A stretch of 64,000 bases of DNA, taken from the NCBI GenBank assembly GCA_963794745.1, contig CAWCEZ010000011.1:310001-374000 (forward strand). Reading direction: 5' to 3'. Below are positions 34,114-43,316 of this stretch, one piece after another (within the stretch, counting starts at the first letter, position 1; every line of letters begins with the position of its first letter). The stretch comes from Fen-671 sp963794745 (GTDB taxonomy: Bacteria; Actinomycetota; Acidimicrobiia; Acidimicrobiales; Palsa-688). Made by a program: the position numbers and the translations under genes. The notes beneath the pieces are model-generated. The model made no database searches and was not told the DNA's origin. It worked only from the letters and a program-made list of their open reading frames with translations.

Positions 34114-35699
34114 TGCCTCGTCCAGGGTTTGTCCTCGAAGTCGACCGCTCCACACCTCCCGTGCTCATCTGGCACGGGGAGGGCTTCAGGCTGGAGCGCC
34201 TGCCAGCCGACCGGAGCCGCGTCATCTACGCGCCCGAACCGCTGGCCCCGCTCCCTGACCCAGACGCTGCCATCCGCCAAGCCCTCCTCGAGCCGCTCGG
34301 CGACAGCCCCCCGCTGCCGGATCTGCTGCACGGGGGCATGCGCCTCACGATCGCCTTCGATGACCTCTCGCTGCCGCTGCCGCCGATGCGCAGGCCGGAC
34401 AACCGCCAACGGGTGATCGAAGCAGTCCTCGAAATGGCAGCAGCCGCCGGAGTGGACGACGTGGTCCTGATAGCGGCGCTGGGCCTGCACCGGCGCATGA
34501 CCGATGCCGAGCTGCGCCATGCGCTGGGAGACCGCATCTTCGACGCCTTCGCACCGCACGGCGCGCTACTCCAGCACGATGCCGAGGACCCGTCCGAACT
34601 CGTCATGGTCGGCAAGACCGACAAGGGCGAGGACGTCGAAGTCAACCGCAGGGTTGCGGAATCGGACCTGCTCGTTTACGTGAACATAAACCTCGTCGCG
34701 ATGGACGGCGGCCACAAGTCGACCTCGACGGGCCTCATGAGCTACCGCAGTGTCCGCCACCACCACAACGTGAAGACGCTCCAGCACAGCCGCTCGCTGA
34801 TGGACCGTCCCAATTCCGAGCTGCATTCGTCGGCGTGGCGGATCGGGCGCTTCCTCGGCAAGCACGTGAAGGTCTTCCAGATCGAGACCACCCTCAACAA
34901 CGACGCCTTCCCCTCGCAGATGGCGTTCCTGCAAAAGCGTGAGTGGGAGTGGGACGTGCGCGACAGGGCAACGTTCGTGGCCACCAGCCGCGGCCTCGAT
35001 GTGCTCTCGCCGGCTACAAAAAGGTCGATATTTCATTCGATCCTGGCACCTCAAGCGATGACGAGCGTCCAGGCCGGCGAAGTAGAGGCGGTCCACGCCT
35101 CCACGATCGAAGCCCTCCACCGCCAACAGCTCGTCGACGTCGAAGGCCAGAGCGACGTCGTCATATTCGGGCTGCCGCATGTCGGGCCCTACAACGTCAA
35201 CTCGATAATGAACCCCCTGCTCGTCATGTGCATGAGCCTCGGGTACTTTTTCAACTTCTACATAGGAAAACCGCTTGTGCGCCCTGGTGGTGTCGTGATC
35301 GTCTCGCACCCGACACCGTGGGCTTTCCACCCCGTGCACCACCCGTCGTACATTGACTTCTTCGAAGAGGTCCTGTCGGCCACCACCGACCCCCTCCAGA
35401 TAGAAAAGATTTACGAAGAGCGCTTTGCCACAGACGAGTGGTACCGCCACCTCTACCGCACTAGCTACGCGTACCACGGGGTCCACCCGTTTTACATGTG
35501 GTACTGGGGAGCGCACGCGCTCGAGCACGCGGGTGCCACGATAATCGTCGGTGGCAACCGTAAAGCCGTACGGCGGATGGGTTTCAAGCCCGCAACGACT
35601 CTCGCCGACGCACTCGAGATGGCTGAGGACCAGGTTGGGCGGGACCCGACGATCACATATTTCCGCTGCCCCCCGGTCATGCTTGCAAATGTCCATTAA
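34113..35699 (+). CDS. LarA-like (DUF2088) racemase-family protein
   Basis: A 528-residue protein of the lactate-racemase N-terminal-domain family. The family segments are present: RLTIAFDDLSLPLP (DDxTRP-like position), VLIAALGLHRRM (H126), and MDGGHKS (H201, K202). True LarA needs a nickel pincer cofactor made by LarBCE, and none of those genes is nearby. It may racemise or epimerise an alpha-hydroxy acid, or have a changed reaction. It is longer than LarA (about 430). Its place between a dehydrogenase and PlsC suggests a hydroxylated lipid or glycerol-acid substrate, which is inference only. Confidence 0.78.
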   Translation: MPRPGFVLEVDRSTPPVLIWHGEGFRLERLPADRSRVIYAPEPLAPLPDPDAAIRQALLEPLGDSPPLPDLLHGGMRLTIAFDDLSLPLPPMRRPDNRQRVIEAVLEMAAAAGVDDVVLIAALGLHRRMTDAELRHALGDRIFDAFAPHGALLQHDAEDPSELVMVGKTDKGEDVEVNRRVAESDLLVYVNINLVAMDGGHKSTSTGLMSYRSVRHHHNVKTLQHSRSLMDRPNSELHSSAWRIGRFLGKHVKVFQIETTLNNDAFPSQMAFLQKREWEWDVRDRATFVATSRGLDVLSPATKRSIFHSILAPQAMTSVQAGEVEAVHASTIEALHRQQLVDVEGQSDVVIFGLPHVGPYNVNSIMNPLLVMCMSLGYFFNFYIGKPLVRPGGVVIVSHPTPWAFHPVHHPSYIDFFEEVLSATTDPLQIEKIYEERFATDEWYRHLYRTSYAYHGVHPFYMWYWGAHALEHAGATIIVGGNRKAVRRMGFKPATTLADALEMAEDQVGRDPTITYFRCPPVMLANVH

Positions 35700-35720
35700 G
35701 CCCGATGTCGACTAGGCCCG

Positions 35721-36692
35721 ATGTCCATTAGCGAGGTCCGTGACCGCCTCGGTGCGCTGGGCCGCTTCGGCAAGACCGGTCGGGCTTTCTCCTTGCGGGA
35801 GCTCCCTTTCCCGTTCGGCGCTCCTACTCGGCCGACCTCGGTCCCGCTGCCGGCGAAACGTTCCACGCTCGGGACCAACTACGACACCGAGTGGGCGCGG
35901 CGGTACCCGGTCCGCCTTGCTCGGGCGGCATGGACGGACCTGCTGACCCGCCCTCTAGTGAACGCCGTTGCGCAACCTTCGGTCGAAGGACTGGACCGCT
36001 TTGAAGCCGTGGAGGGCCCTGTCATATTCGCGGCCAACCATTCGAGCCACCTCGATACCCCGCTCGTCCTGTCGGTCCTGCCGGAGCCGTGGCGGCACAA
36101 GATCGTTACGCTGGCCGCAGCCGATTATTTCTTCGACACGCGTTTCAAGGCGGCCTACTTTGCCTTTGCGCTCAATGCGGTACCGCTCGAGCGCACGAAG
36201 GCGAGCCGTAGTTCTGCCAGCCGAACGGCATCGCTGCTCGCCGACGGCTGGAACCTGTTGATCTTCCCCGAAGGCGGCCGGAGCCCAGACGGCTGGGGCC
36301 AGTCCCACAGCGCGGGCACAGCTTGGTTCGCCACGCGCAGCGGCCGACCGATCGTGCCTGTGCACATCAAGGGGACCGGCCGCCTTCTTCCCCGCGGGGC
36401 GAGGCGCATTTACACCGGCGAGACCAAGGTAACCTTTGGCACGCCGATAATGCCTGACCTGCCCACCCGGGAACTCGCGAACCATGTGGAACGGGCCATT
36501 GCGGCTCTGGGCGATGAGGCGAGCACGGACTGGTGGTCAGCCCAGCGGCGCGCCGCACGTGGCGCCACCCCGTCTCTTACCGGCCCCGACGCCTCGCCAT
36601 GGCGCAGGGCTTGGGCGCTCGGGCCGTCGCCCAAGGACGGCGCCCGACGACGTTCGCCAGCGGACGAAAAACGCTGGCCCCCCAAGCCCTGA
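35721..36692 (+). CDS. 1-acyl-glycerol-3-phosphate acyltransferase-like (PlsC)
   Basis: A 323-residue acyltransferase. The NHSSHLD box (H107-x4-D112), FPEGGRS (about 179) and PIVPVHIKGTG are the standard PlsC/LPLAT motifs. It would acylate a lysophospholipid or related acceptor at the membrane. The gap of 21 bp to the upstream gene holds a 16-bp imperfect tandem duplication (GCCCGATGTC...TAG) that creates an 8-codon frame starting at 35705. The C-terminus is basic and probably disordered. Last gene of the four-gene operon. Confidence 0.88.
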   Translation: MSISEVRDRLGALGRFGKTGRAFSLRELPFPFGAPTRPTSVPLPAKRSTLGTNYDTEWARRYPVRLARAAWTDLLTRPLVNAVAQPSVEGLDRFEAVEGPVIFAANHSSHLDTPLVLSVLPEPWRHKIVTLAAADYFFDTRFKAAYFAFALNAVPLERTKASRSSASRTASLLADGWNLLIFPEGGRSPDGWGQSHSAGTAWFATRSGRPIVPVHIKGTGRLLPRGARRIYTGETKVTFGTPIMPDLPTRELANHVERAIAALGDEASTDWWSAQRRAARGATPSLTGPDASPWRRAWALGPSPKDGARRRSPADEKRWPPKP

Positions 36693-36724
36693 CATCTTCA
36701 CCGCTGTTCAGCGGCTGACAAGCC

Positions 36725-37426
36725 TTAGTGGTTCTCGTAAAAGTACGGCCCTGTGGCCTCTTCTTGCCTAGACGGGACCGTCCCGACCGGGACCATGCGA
36801 TTGGTCGCCGTGACCGGCACTCCGGCCGGCACGGCAGCGGTGCCCGAAGCCGTAGCCGAGGGGGCAACCTGGGTGCGGGCTACTACCGGCTCGCGAACTG
36901 TGGGCTCGCGCAGGTCGACGTAGGGCTCGGCGGTGTTACGGGGCGCCGCCCCGCCGATCACGCCCCCAATAAGGCCGGCGCCCAAGCCGATGAGCAGGGC
37001 CCAAAAGGCGGCCCAGTAGCTCAGGTAATTTATCGAATAGACCTTCCCGCTTACAGTGACCGCGTTGGGGATGTGGCCGATCGCGAAGGTGGGTACGACG
37101 ATAACAGCCACTGCTATGACGACCAAGCCCCAGGTCGTGAGCCCACTGACGCTACCAGCGCCGAGGCCGCGCGCGCCTGAGCTCACGCCGGCGATGAGAC
37201 CTGCGAGGAAAATGCAAAAGATCGCAGTACCTGCGATCCACCACGACAAGTTGCTGTACACGACGGACTCGTGGCTACCGAACGATAACGCCAGCCAGAG
37301 AGCGTTCAGCAGTGCGAACGTTGCCAACCCGACCACGGTCCCTGCAAACACGCTCCCCCAACGAACAAGCTGAGGGCGTTGCGGGACTACCAGACCTGGT
37401 CCAGTGACAGCCAGATGCTTAGACAT
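36725..37426 (-). CDS. Four-helix membrane protein
   Basis: A 233-residue protein with about four membrane helices (about 22-45, 60-83, 92-113, 132-160) and a Pro/Ala/Val-rich cytosolic tail ending in PYFYENH. The Gly-rich helices (ARGLGAGSVSGLTTWG, GLGAGLIGGVIGG) resemble actinobacterial membrane-stress proteins without a defined function. It converges on the PlsC gene and diverges from the LysR regulator. Confidence 0.65.
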   Translation of the reverse strand: MSKHLAVTGPGLVVPQRPQLVRWGSVFAGTVVGLATFALLNALWLALSFGSHESVVYSNLSWWIAGTAIFCIFLAGLIAGVSSGARGLGAGSVSGLTTWGLVVIAVAVIVVPTFAIGHIPNAVTVSGKVYSINYLSYWAAFWALLIGLGAGLIGGVIGGAAPRNTAEPYVDLREPTVREPVVARTQVAPSATASGTAAVPAGVPVTATNRMVPVGTVPSRQEEATGPYFYENH

Positions 37427-37614
37427 CTCCTACCTCCTTTGGGCCTCGGCCAGGCCGCCCCCGCCAACGCGCCGTGCCTTCGGCCATGTTGGGCATGTTT
37501 GTTGCTCATCCATGGAATTACCCAGCGACGGCCAGCCTCAACCTCGCCGGCCCAGTTGGGCTCCCAACCTCAAGGTTTGCCGGCTACCCGGGATTGACCG
37601 CGATACTGGCGTTC

Positions 37615-38526
37615 GTGGACCTGCGCCAACTAGCCGCCCTCGTGGCGATCGCCGACTATGGCAGCTTCTCGGGTGCGGCTACAGCGCTGCACACCGTACA
37701 GTCCAACGTCTCGGGCCATATAAAGCGTCTCGAGCGCGAGCTCGGGGTGGAGCTGGTCGACCGCCAGACAGGCTTGCTCACCGACGAGGGGCGGGCGGTT
37801 GAGGCACGCGCACGGGAGGTGCAGGCCGAACTGGACGCCGTTGCGGCAGACCTGGCTTCGCTGCGCCAAGAGGTCGTGGGCAGCGTGCGGCTCGGCATGA
37901 TCGCGACGACCGGTCGCTGGCTAGTGCTGCCCCTGTTGGACCGCCTCGCGCTCACCCACCCCAGGGTGAGGCTGGTCACGACGGAGGCCACCTCGTCGGC
38001 GCTCGGAGTCCTGCTGGCAAGCGGGGGGCTCGACTGCGCAGTCGTGAACCTGCCGCTCGCCAACCCCGACCTCAGGGTCGAGGCCCTCTTCGACGAGGAC
38101 ATCGTCCTGCTCGTAGCCCAAGACCACCCCCTCAGCAGCGCGGCCAAGGTTCATATCAGCGACCTCGAGGGCGTCGAGCTGATACTGCCGGCGCCGCATA
38201 CCGGTTTCCGTGAGGAGCTGGACGAGGCCGCCCGCCACGCGGGGACGATGCTGTCGTCCAAGGCCGACATAGACGGGCTCCGCTTGCTGGCCGCCCTGAC
38301 GTTGCGCGGCTACGGGCCGGCACTTGTACCGGCCACGACGGTCCCTGAGCTGCCGGACGGCTACCGTACGGTCAGTGTTGACGGCCTCCCTCTGCGCCAT
38401 GTCGGTATGGCGCTGCGCAAACGAGGCCGCCCAAGCGCCCCCACGCAGGCTCTAATCGCGGTGGTCCAAGACGTCGTCTCGGCCAACTTGTCCTCGGAGC
38501 GCCACCTGTACAAAGCCGGTGCCTGA
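37615..38526 (+). CDS. LysR-family transcriptional regulator
   Basis: About 303 residues from GTG 37615, which places the HTH at the normal position (LRQLAALVAIADYGSFSGAA, then TVQSNVSGHIKRLE). The frame is open to 37474, but the upstream part is not LysR-like. The effector domain follows, with the usual G-SVRLGMI start (VGSVRLGMIATTGRWLVLPLL). It is convergent with aconitase and divergent from the membrane protein at 36.7-37.4 kb, its likeliest target. Confidence 0.88.
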   Translation: MDLRQLAALVAIADYGSFSGAATALHTVQSNVSGHIKRLERELGVELVDRQTGLLTDEGRAVEARAREVQAELDAVAADLASLRQEVVGSVRLGMIATTGRWLVLPLLDRLALTHPRVRLVTTEATSSALGVLLASGGLDCAVVNLPLANPDLRVEALFDEDIVLLVAQDHPLSSAAKVHISDLEGVELILPAPHTGFREELDEAARHAGTMLSSKADIDGLRLLAALTLRGYGPALVPATTVPELPDGYRTVSVDGLPLRHVGMALRKRGRPSAPTQALIAVVQDVVSANLSSERHLYKAGA

Positions 38527-38583
38527 ACCAGTACCGGTCTTGGCGCACGGCGGCACTAGCAGCTCCTGGCGGCCCGCCGTGGC

Positions 38584-41295
38584 TCAGTGGCCCTGCCGGT
38601 CGAGCAGGTGGCGCAGCACGTAGAGCAGGATGCCGCCGTGGCGGAAGTACTCCGCCTCGACTGGGGTATCGAGCCGGAGCACGACATTGAAGGTCTTGCT
38701 ACCCGCCGTGACGGTCAGCTGCTCCGGGAGAGGGGCGGGTGAGGGGGCGGCTGCTTCCAGGCCGATGATGTCGAACACTTCCTGGCCGGAGAGGCCAAGG
38801 GACTCGGCCGACTCGCCCGGCAGGTACTGCAGCGGCAGCACCCCCATGCCGATCAGGTTGGACCGGTGGATGCGTTCGAAGCTTTCGGCCAGCACGGCTC
38901 GCACGCCGAGCAGCGTGGTCCCCTTCGCAGCCCAGTCACGCGACGACCCCGACCCGTACTCCTTGCCGGCGAGCACGACAAGGGGCGTGCCCTCCTGCGC
39001 ATATCGCATGGCAGCGTCGTAGATCGTGGTCACCTCCCCCGTGGGGAAGAACGTCGTGAAGCCGCCCTCGGTCCCGGGCGCCAGCTGGTTGCGGAGCCGG
39101 ACGTTGGCGAAGGTGCCCCGCATCATCACCTCGTGGTTGCCGCGACGCGACCCATAGGAGTTGAAGTCGACAGGGGCCACGCCATGGTCTACGAGCCAGG
39201 AGCCTGCCGGGCCATCTTTCCTGATGTTCCCGGCCGGTGAGATGTGGTCAGTGGTCACGGACCCGCCGAGCTTGGCGAGTGCCCGGGCACCGTGTATGTC
39301 GCGAAGCGGCGCCGGCTGGGCGGGCATCCCGTCGAAAAAGGGCGGTTGGCGGACATAGGTGGAAGTGGTCCCCCACTCGTAGCGCTCCCCCAGCGGGACA
39401 TCGAGCGCTGCCCAACGCTCGTCGCCCGCGAAGACCTCGGCGTAGCTTTTTTCGAACATGTCGGCCGCGATAGCCTCGCTGATCACCTCGGCCACCTCCT
39501 GCGTGGTCGGCCAAATGTCACGCAGGTAAACCGGCTGGCCGTTGCTGCCGGTACCGAGAGGCTCCCCCGTGATGTCGAAGTCCATCGAACCAGCAAGCGC
39601 GTACGCAACAACAAGAGGTGGGGAAGCCAGGTAGTTCATACGGACGTCGGGGTTTATCCGGCCCTCGAAATTACGGTTGCCTGAGAGCACGGCGGCCACG
39701 GCGAGGCCACCCTGGGCAACCGCCTCGGGAACACCTGGCAGCAACGGCCCGCTGTTGCCGATACAAGTCGTGCAGCCGTAGCCGACAAGTTCGAAACCCA
39801 GCTTGTCGAGGTACGGCGTCAGCCCGGCACGCTCGTAGTAGTCCATGACTACCTTGGACCCCGGGGCGAGCGATGTCTTGACCCACGGCTTCACTGAAAG
39901 CCCATGCTCCACCGCATGTTTTGCGACAAGGCCGGCCGCGATCATCACGTCGGGGTTGGACGTGTTCGTGCAGCTCGTTATGGCAGCGATGACCACATCG
40001 CCGTGGCCTAGGTCGAACCCGGTCGGCCCTCCACTGGCCACGGGCACTCGTGCCGGCGCGTCCTCAGGGGTTTCTTTCCCTAGGATTTTCGGCAGCGACT
40101 CGCGGAACGCCGCCTTCGAGCGGCGCAGAGGTACCCGGTCCTGCGGCCTGGCCGGGCCCGCCAGGCTCGGTTCCACGGTGGACAGGTCGAGCTCGACACG
40201 CTGCGAGTAGACGGGCTCGTTGGTCGGGTCGTGCCACATCCCCTGCTCCTTGGCGTAGGCCTCCACAAGCTGTACTTGCTCCTCGGAGCGGCCCGTAAAG
40301 CGTAGGTAGCGCAGCGTTTCTTGGTCTATCGGGAAAATGGCGCAAGTCGACCCGTACTCTGGGCTCATATTGCCGATCGTCGCCCGGTTGTAGAGGGCGA
40401 CCTTGGGTACCCCGTCGCCGTAAAACTCAACGAACTTGCCGACGACGCCATGCTTTCGCAGCAGCTCGGTAACCGTCAGTACGAGGTCGGTCGCCGTCGA
40501 ACCCTCGGGCAGTTCGCCGGTCAATTTGAACCCGACCACATCGGGGATCAACATCGTCACAGGCTCGCCGAGCATCGCCGCTTCCGCCTCGATCCCGCCG
40601 ACCCCCCAGCCAAGGACACCTAGCCCGTTCACCATGGTCGTGTGCGAGTCGGTGCCAAGAAGGGTGTCGGGGTAAGCATCGCCATCCTCCGTACGGAAAA
40701 CGACCTTTGCGAGGTGCTCCAGGTTGACCTGATGGCATATCCCGGTGTTCGGCGGGACGACTTTGAGCGTGCCGAAGGCCTGCTGTCCCCAACGCAGGAA
40801 CCTGTAGCGCTCCCCATTGCGCTCGAACTCGAGCTCGGAGTTGCGCGAAAACGCGTCGGCGCGACCCGACACATCTGCGATCACCGAATGGTCGATGACG
40901 AGCTCTGCGGGCACCTGGGGCTGTACGGCCCCAGGGTCCCCGCCGAGGGCCACCATTGCATCGCGCATGGCGGCCAGATCTGCCACGACCGGGACGCCTG
41001 TGAAATCCTGCATGAGGATCCTGGCCGGCGAGAAGGCTATCTGGGCGCGCTGTGACCCGGGGGCACTGGTGGCCGACGTCGCCCACGACGCAAGCGCCTC
41101 GATGCTCTCCGCCGTAACGTTGAGGCCGTCTTCGTGGCGGAGCAGGTTTTCCAGCAGGATCTTCAGCGAGAACGGGAGGCGCCCGATGTCGAAGCGCGCC
41201 TCGCCCGCCAAAGTGGCGAGCTTGTACACCGTGACGGCTTGGCCGCCCAGGTCCAGGCGTCCGCGGGCACCGAAGCTGTTGTTTGATGTGGCCAT
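38584..41295 (-). CDS. acnA: Aconitate hydratase
   Basis: A 903-residue aconitase of the AcnA/IRP type, interconverting citrate and isocitrate in the TCA cycle. ATG 41295 is chosen because GGAG lies nine bases upstream (CAGGAGACGCAGCT). The [4Fe-4S] ligands are in AITSCTNTSNPDVM and VGYGCTTCIGNSGPL. The C-terminal swivel domain has GSGSSRDWAAKG with its catalytic Ser and Arg. Length and domain order are normal. Transcribed toward the LysR gene and divergent from aspS. Confidence 0.95.
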   Translation of the reverse strand: MATSNNSFGARGRLDLGGQAVTVYKLATLAGEARFDIGRLPFSLKILLENLLRHEDGLNVTAESIEALASWATSATSAPGSQRAQIAFSPARILMQDFTGVPVVADLAAMRDAMVALGGDPGAVQPQVPAELVIDHSVIADVSGRADAFSRNSELEFERNGERYRFLRWGQQAFGTLKVVPPNTGICHQVNLEHLAKVVFRTEDGDAYPDTLLGTDSHTTMVNGLGVLGWGVGGIEAEAAMLGEPVTMLIPDVVGFKLTGELPEGSTATDLVLTVTELLRKHGVVGKFVEFYGDGVPKVALYNRATIGNMSPEYGSTCAIFPIDQETLRYLRFTGRSEEQVQLVEAYAKEQGMWHDPTNEPVYSQRVELDLSTVEPSLAGPARPQDRVPLRRSKAAFRESLPKILGKETPEDAPARVPVASGGPTGFDLGHGDVVIAAITSCTNTSNPDVMIAAGLVAKHAVEHGLSVKPWVKTSLAPGSKVVMDYYERAGLTPYLDKLGFELVGYGCTTCIGNSGPLLPGVPEAVAQGGLAVAAVLSGNRNFEGRINPDVRMNYLASPPLVVAYALAGSMDFDITGEPLGTGSNGQPVYLRDIWPTTQEVAEVISEAIAADMFEKSYAEVFAGDERWAALDVPLGERYEWGTTSTYVRQPPFFDGMPAQPAPLRDIHGARALAKLGGSVTTDHISPAGNIRKDGPAGSWLVDHGVAPVDFNSYGSRRGNHEVMMRGTFANVRLRNQLAPGTEGGFTTFFPTGEVTTIYDAAMRYAQEGTPLVVLAGKEYGSGSSRDWAAKGTTLLGVRAVLAESFERIHRSNLIGMGVLPLQYLPGESAESLGLSGQEVFDIIGLEAAAPSPAPLPEQLTVTAGSKTFNVVLRLDTPVEAEYFRHGGILLYVLRHLLDRQGH

Positions 41296-41380
41296 AGCTG
41301 CGTCTCCTGTGGTCTGTTTCCCGGCTTGTAAGCCTACGCCGTCACTGGGCTCGGCTCGGACGGGTAACCTCATTGCCGAC

Positions 41381-43228
41381 ATGGCCGACATTCCCTCCCT
41401 CGAGCCCTTCGCCGCCAACCGCTACCGTTCCACCCGTTGCGGCCAGCTCCGTCCCGGCGACATCGGCAAGCAGGTGCGCCTGGCCGGCTGGGTATCGGCC
41501 AAACGCGACCACGGTGGCCTGCTCTTCGTGGACCTGCGCGACCCCGCAGGGCCGCAGGCCGATCTCCCGAGCGAGGGGGGGGCACCCGGCGAGGGGCATG
41601 GGTACCTCCGCGGGGACCACCGCGCCCGGGTTGTCCAGGTCGTTTCGCACCCAGCCGATGCCGCCTTCGAGGCCCTCTCCCACCTCCGCCTCGAGAGCTC
41701 AGTGAGCGTCACCGGCAAGGTCGTGGCGCGGCCCCCGGCCACGGTCAACCCCAAGCTCGCCACCGGCTCGGTAGAGGTGGAGGTGGCAAGCTGTCGAGGT
41801 GCTGTCTTCGTCCGATGTGCTCCCCTTCCCCGTCGAGCGCGACAGCGAGGTGGGCGAGGAAGCCCGCCTTACGTACCGCTACCTGGACATGCGCCGGGGC
41901 CCCTCGTCGAGCGGCTCGCCAAAAGGGCCCGCTTCTGCCAGGTTGTGAGGGCTCACCTGACCGAGCGGGGCTTCCTCGAGGTGCAGACCCCCATCCTGAC
42001 GGTCTCGTCGCCCGAGGGCGCCCGTGACTACCTCGTGCCGAGCCGGCTTTACCCAGGCGAGTTCTATGCGCTCCCCCAGGCGCCCCAACAGTTCAAACAG
42101 CTACTGATGGTCGGCGGGGTCGAGCGTTACTTCCAGATCGCACCGTGCTTCAGGGACGAGGCGTCCCGTGCCGACCGCAGCCCGGGCGAGTTTTACCAGA
42201 TCGACCTCGAGATGGCTTTCGCCACCCAGGAGGACGTCTTCACCGAGGTGGAGCTGCTCTTCGGCAAGCTGGTAGGCTCACTTTCTTCCAAGAGGGCGCC
42301 GGCGCCTTTCCCGCGGCTTTCCTACGCCGACGCGCTGGCCCGTTACGGCACGGACAAACCGGACCTCCGCTTCAGCCTCGACATCGTCGACGTCACCGGT
42401 GAACTGGGGGGCCAAACGGAGCTGCCGATGTTTGCCGAGGCGCCGTCGCGGGGCAACGTGGTCCGCGCCCTGCTGGCGCCGGGTGCAGCAGACAAGCCCC
42501 GGAGCTGGTTCGACGCCTTCGGCGAGGCCGCCAAGGGCCTGGCGACGATAGGAAGCTGGTTACAGCTACCGGCCGACGGGGGCGAGCCCAAGGGGCCACT
42601 GTCAAGGAAGCTCACCCCAGAAGAGATGGGCACCCTGGTCGCGGCCACAGCCGCTTCCCCGGGCGACGCCATCCTTACCTCCGTCGGGCCGCCTCCATCG
42701 GCCAGCATCGCCCTCGGCCAAGTCCGCGCCGCGCTCGGGCGCGACCTCGGGCTGGCGGACCCCGACCTGCTCGCCTTTTGTTGGATAGTCGACTTCCCGA
42801 TGTTCGAACGCAGCATTGACACAGGCGAGTGGGAGTTCTCGCACAACCCGTTCTCGATGCCCCAAGGTGGGCTGGAGGCCTTGGAAAGCAACGAGCCGGG
42901 CGACATTTTGGCCTTCCAGTACGACGTCGTCTGCAACGGGGTAGAGCTCTCTTCGGGTGCTGTCCGCAACCATCTGCCCGAGGTGATGGAAAAAGCCTTC
43001 GCCATCGCGGGCTACTCCCGCGACCGCCTCGAGCACTCGTTCCCGGCGCTATGGAACGCTTTTCGTTACGGGCCACCCCCCCATGCCGGTATCGCGCCAG
43101 GCGTAGACAGGTTGCTCATGATGCTCGAAGACCAGCCCAACATCCGAGAAGTCATCGCCTTCCCGCTCAACCAGATGGCCCGTGACCTGCTGATGGGGCC
43201 CCCGCCGCAGTCACGCCCGCCCAGCTAG
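41381..43228 (+). CDS. aspS: Aspartyl-tRNA synthetase, with local frameshifts
   Basis: A 615-residue class II synthetase of the bacterial type with a GAD insert. Catalytic motifs are visible: FKQLLMVGGVERYFQIAPCFRDEASRADR (motif 2) and GIAPGVDRLLMML (motif 3). The N-terminal OB fold contains about 26 extra residues after LRDPAG (nt 41548-41626). Between about 41790 and 41905 the annotated frame is nonsense, while the +1 frame reads EVLSSSDVLPFPVERD and YRYLDMRR, the conserved hinge and motif 1 entry. The frame then returns. Thus two compensating frameshifts interrupt an essential gene; sequence error or a recent double mutation are both possible. Confidence 0.9.
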   Translation: MADIPSLEPFAANRYRSTRCGQLRPGDIGKQVRLAGWVSAKRDHGGLLFVDLRDPAGPQADLPSEGGAPGEGHGYLRGDHRARVVQVVSHPADAAFEALSHLRLESSVSVTGKVVARPPATVNPKLATGSVEVEVASCRGAVFVRCAPLPRRARQRGGRGSPPYVPLPGHAPGPLVERLAKRARFCQVVRAHLTERGFLEVQTPILTVSSPEGARDYLVPSRLYPGEFYALPQAPQQFKQLLMVGGVERYFQIAPCFRDEASRADRSPGEFYQIDLEMAFATQEDVFTEVELLFGKLVGSLSSKRAPAPFPRLSYADALARYGTDKPDLRFSLDIVDVTGELGGQTELPMFAEAPSRGNVVRALLAPGAADKPRSWFDAFGEAAKGLATIGSWLQLPADGGEPKGPLSRKLTPEEMGTLVAATAASPGDAILTSVGPPPSASIALGQVRAALGRDLGLADPDLLAFCWIVDFPMFERSIDTGEWEFSHNPFSMPQGGLEALESNEPGDILAFQYDVVCNGVELSSGAVRNHLPEVMEKAFAIAGYSRDRLEHSFPALWNAFRYGPPPHAGIAPGVDRLLMMLEDQPNIREVIAFPLNQMARDLLMGPPPQSRPPS

Positions 43229-43269
43229 GCGAGCTTCACCTCCAAGTCGTACAGCCCAAAAAGCCCTAG

Positions 43270-43305
43270 CTGCCCAAACAACCTTGGCTGCCCAAACAAC
43301 CTTGG
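43270..43305. repeat. Two tandem copies of an 18-bp unit
   Basis: The unit CTGCCCAAACAACCTTGG occurs twice head to tail (43270-43287, 43288-43305) between the convergent ends of aspS and the MFS gene. No hairpin. Function unknown. Confidence 0.8.
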
Positions 43306-43316
43306 CTGCGGGCCGT

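Noticed and set aside
36695..36720. Terminator hairpin after plsC (CCGCT/AGCGG)
   Set aside because: Only a five-base stem with no U-run; too weak to call.
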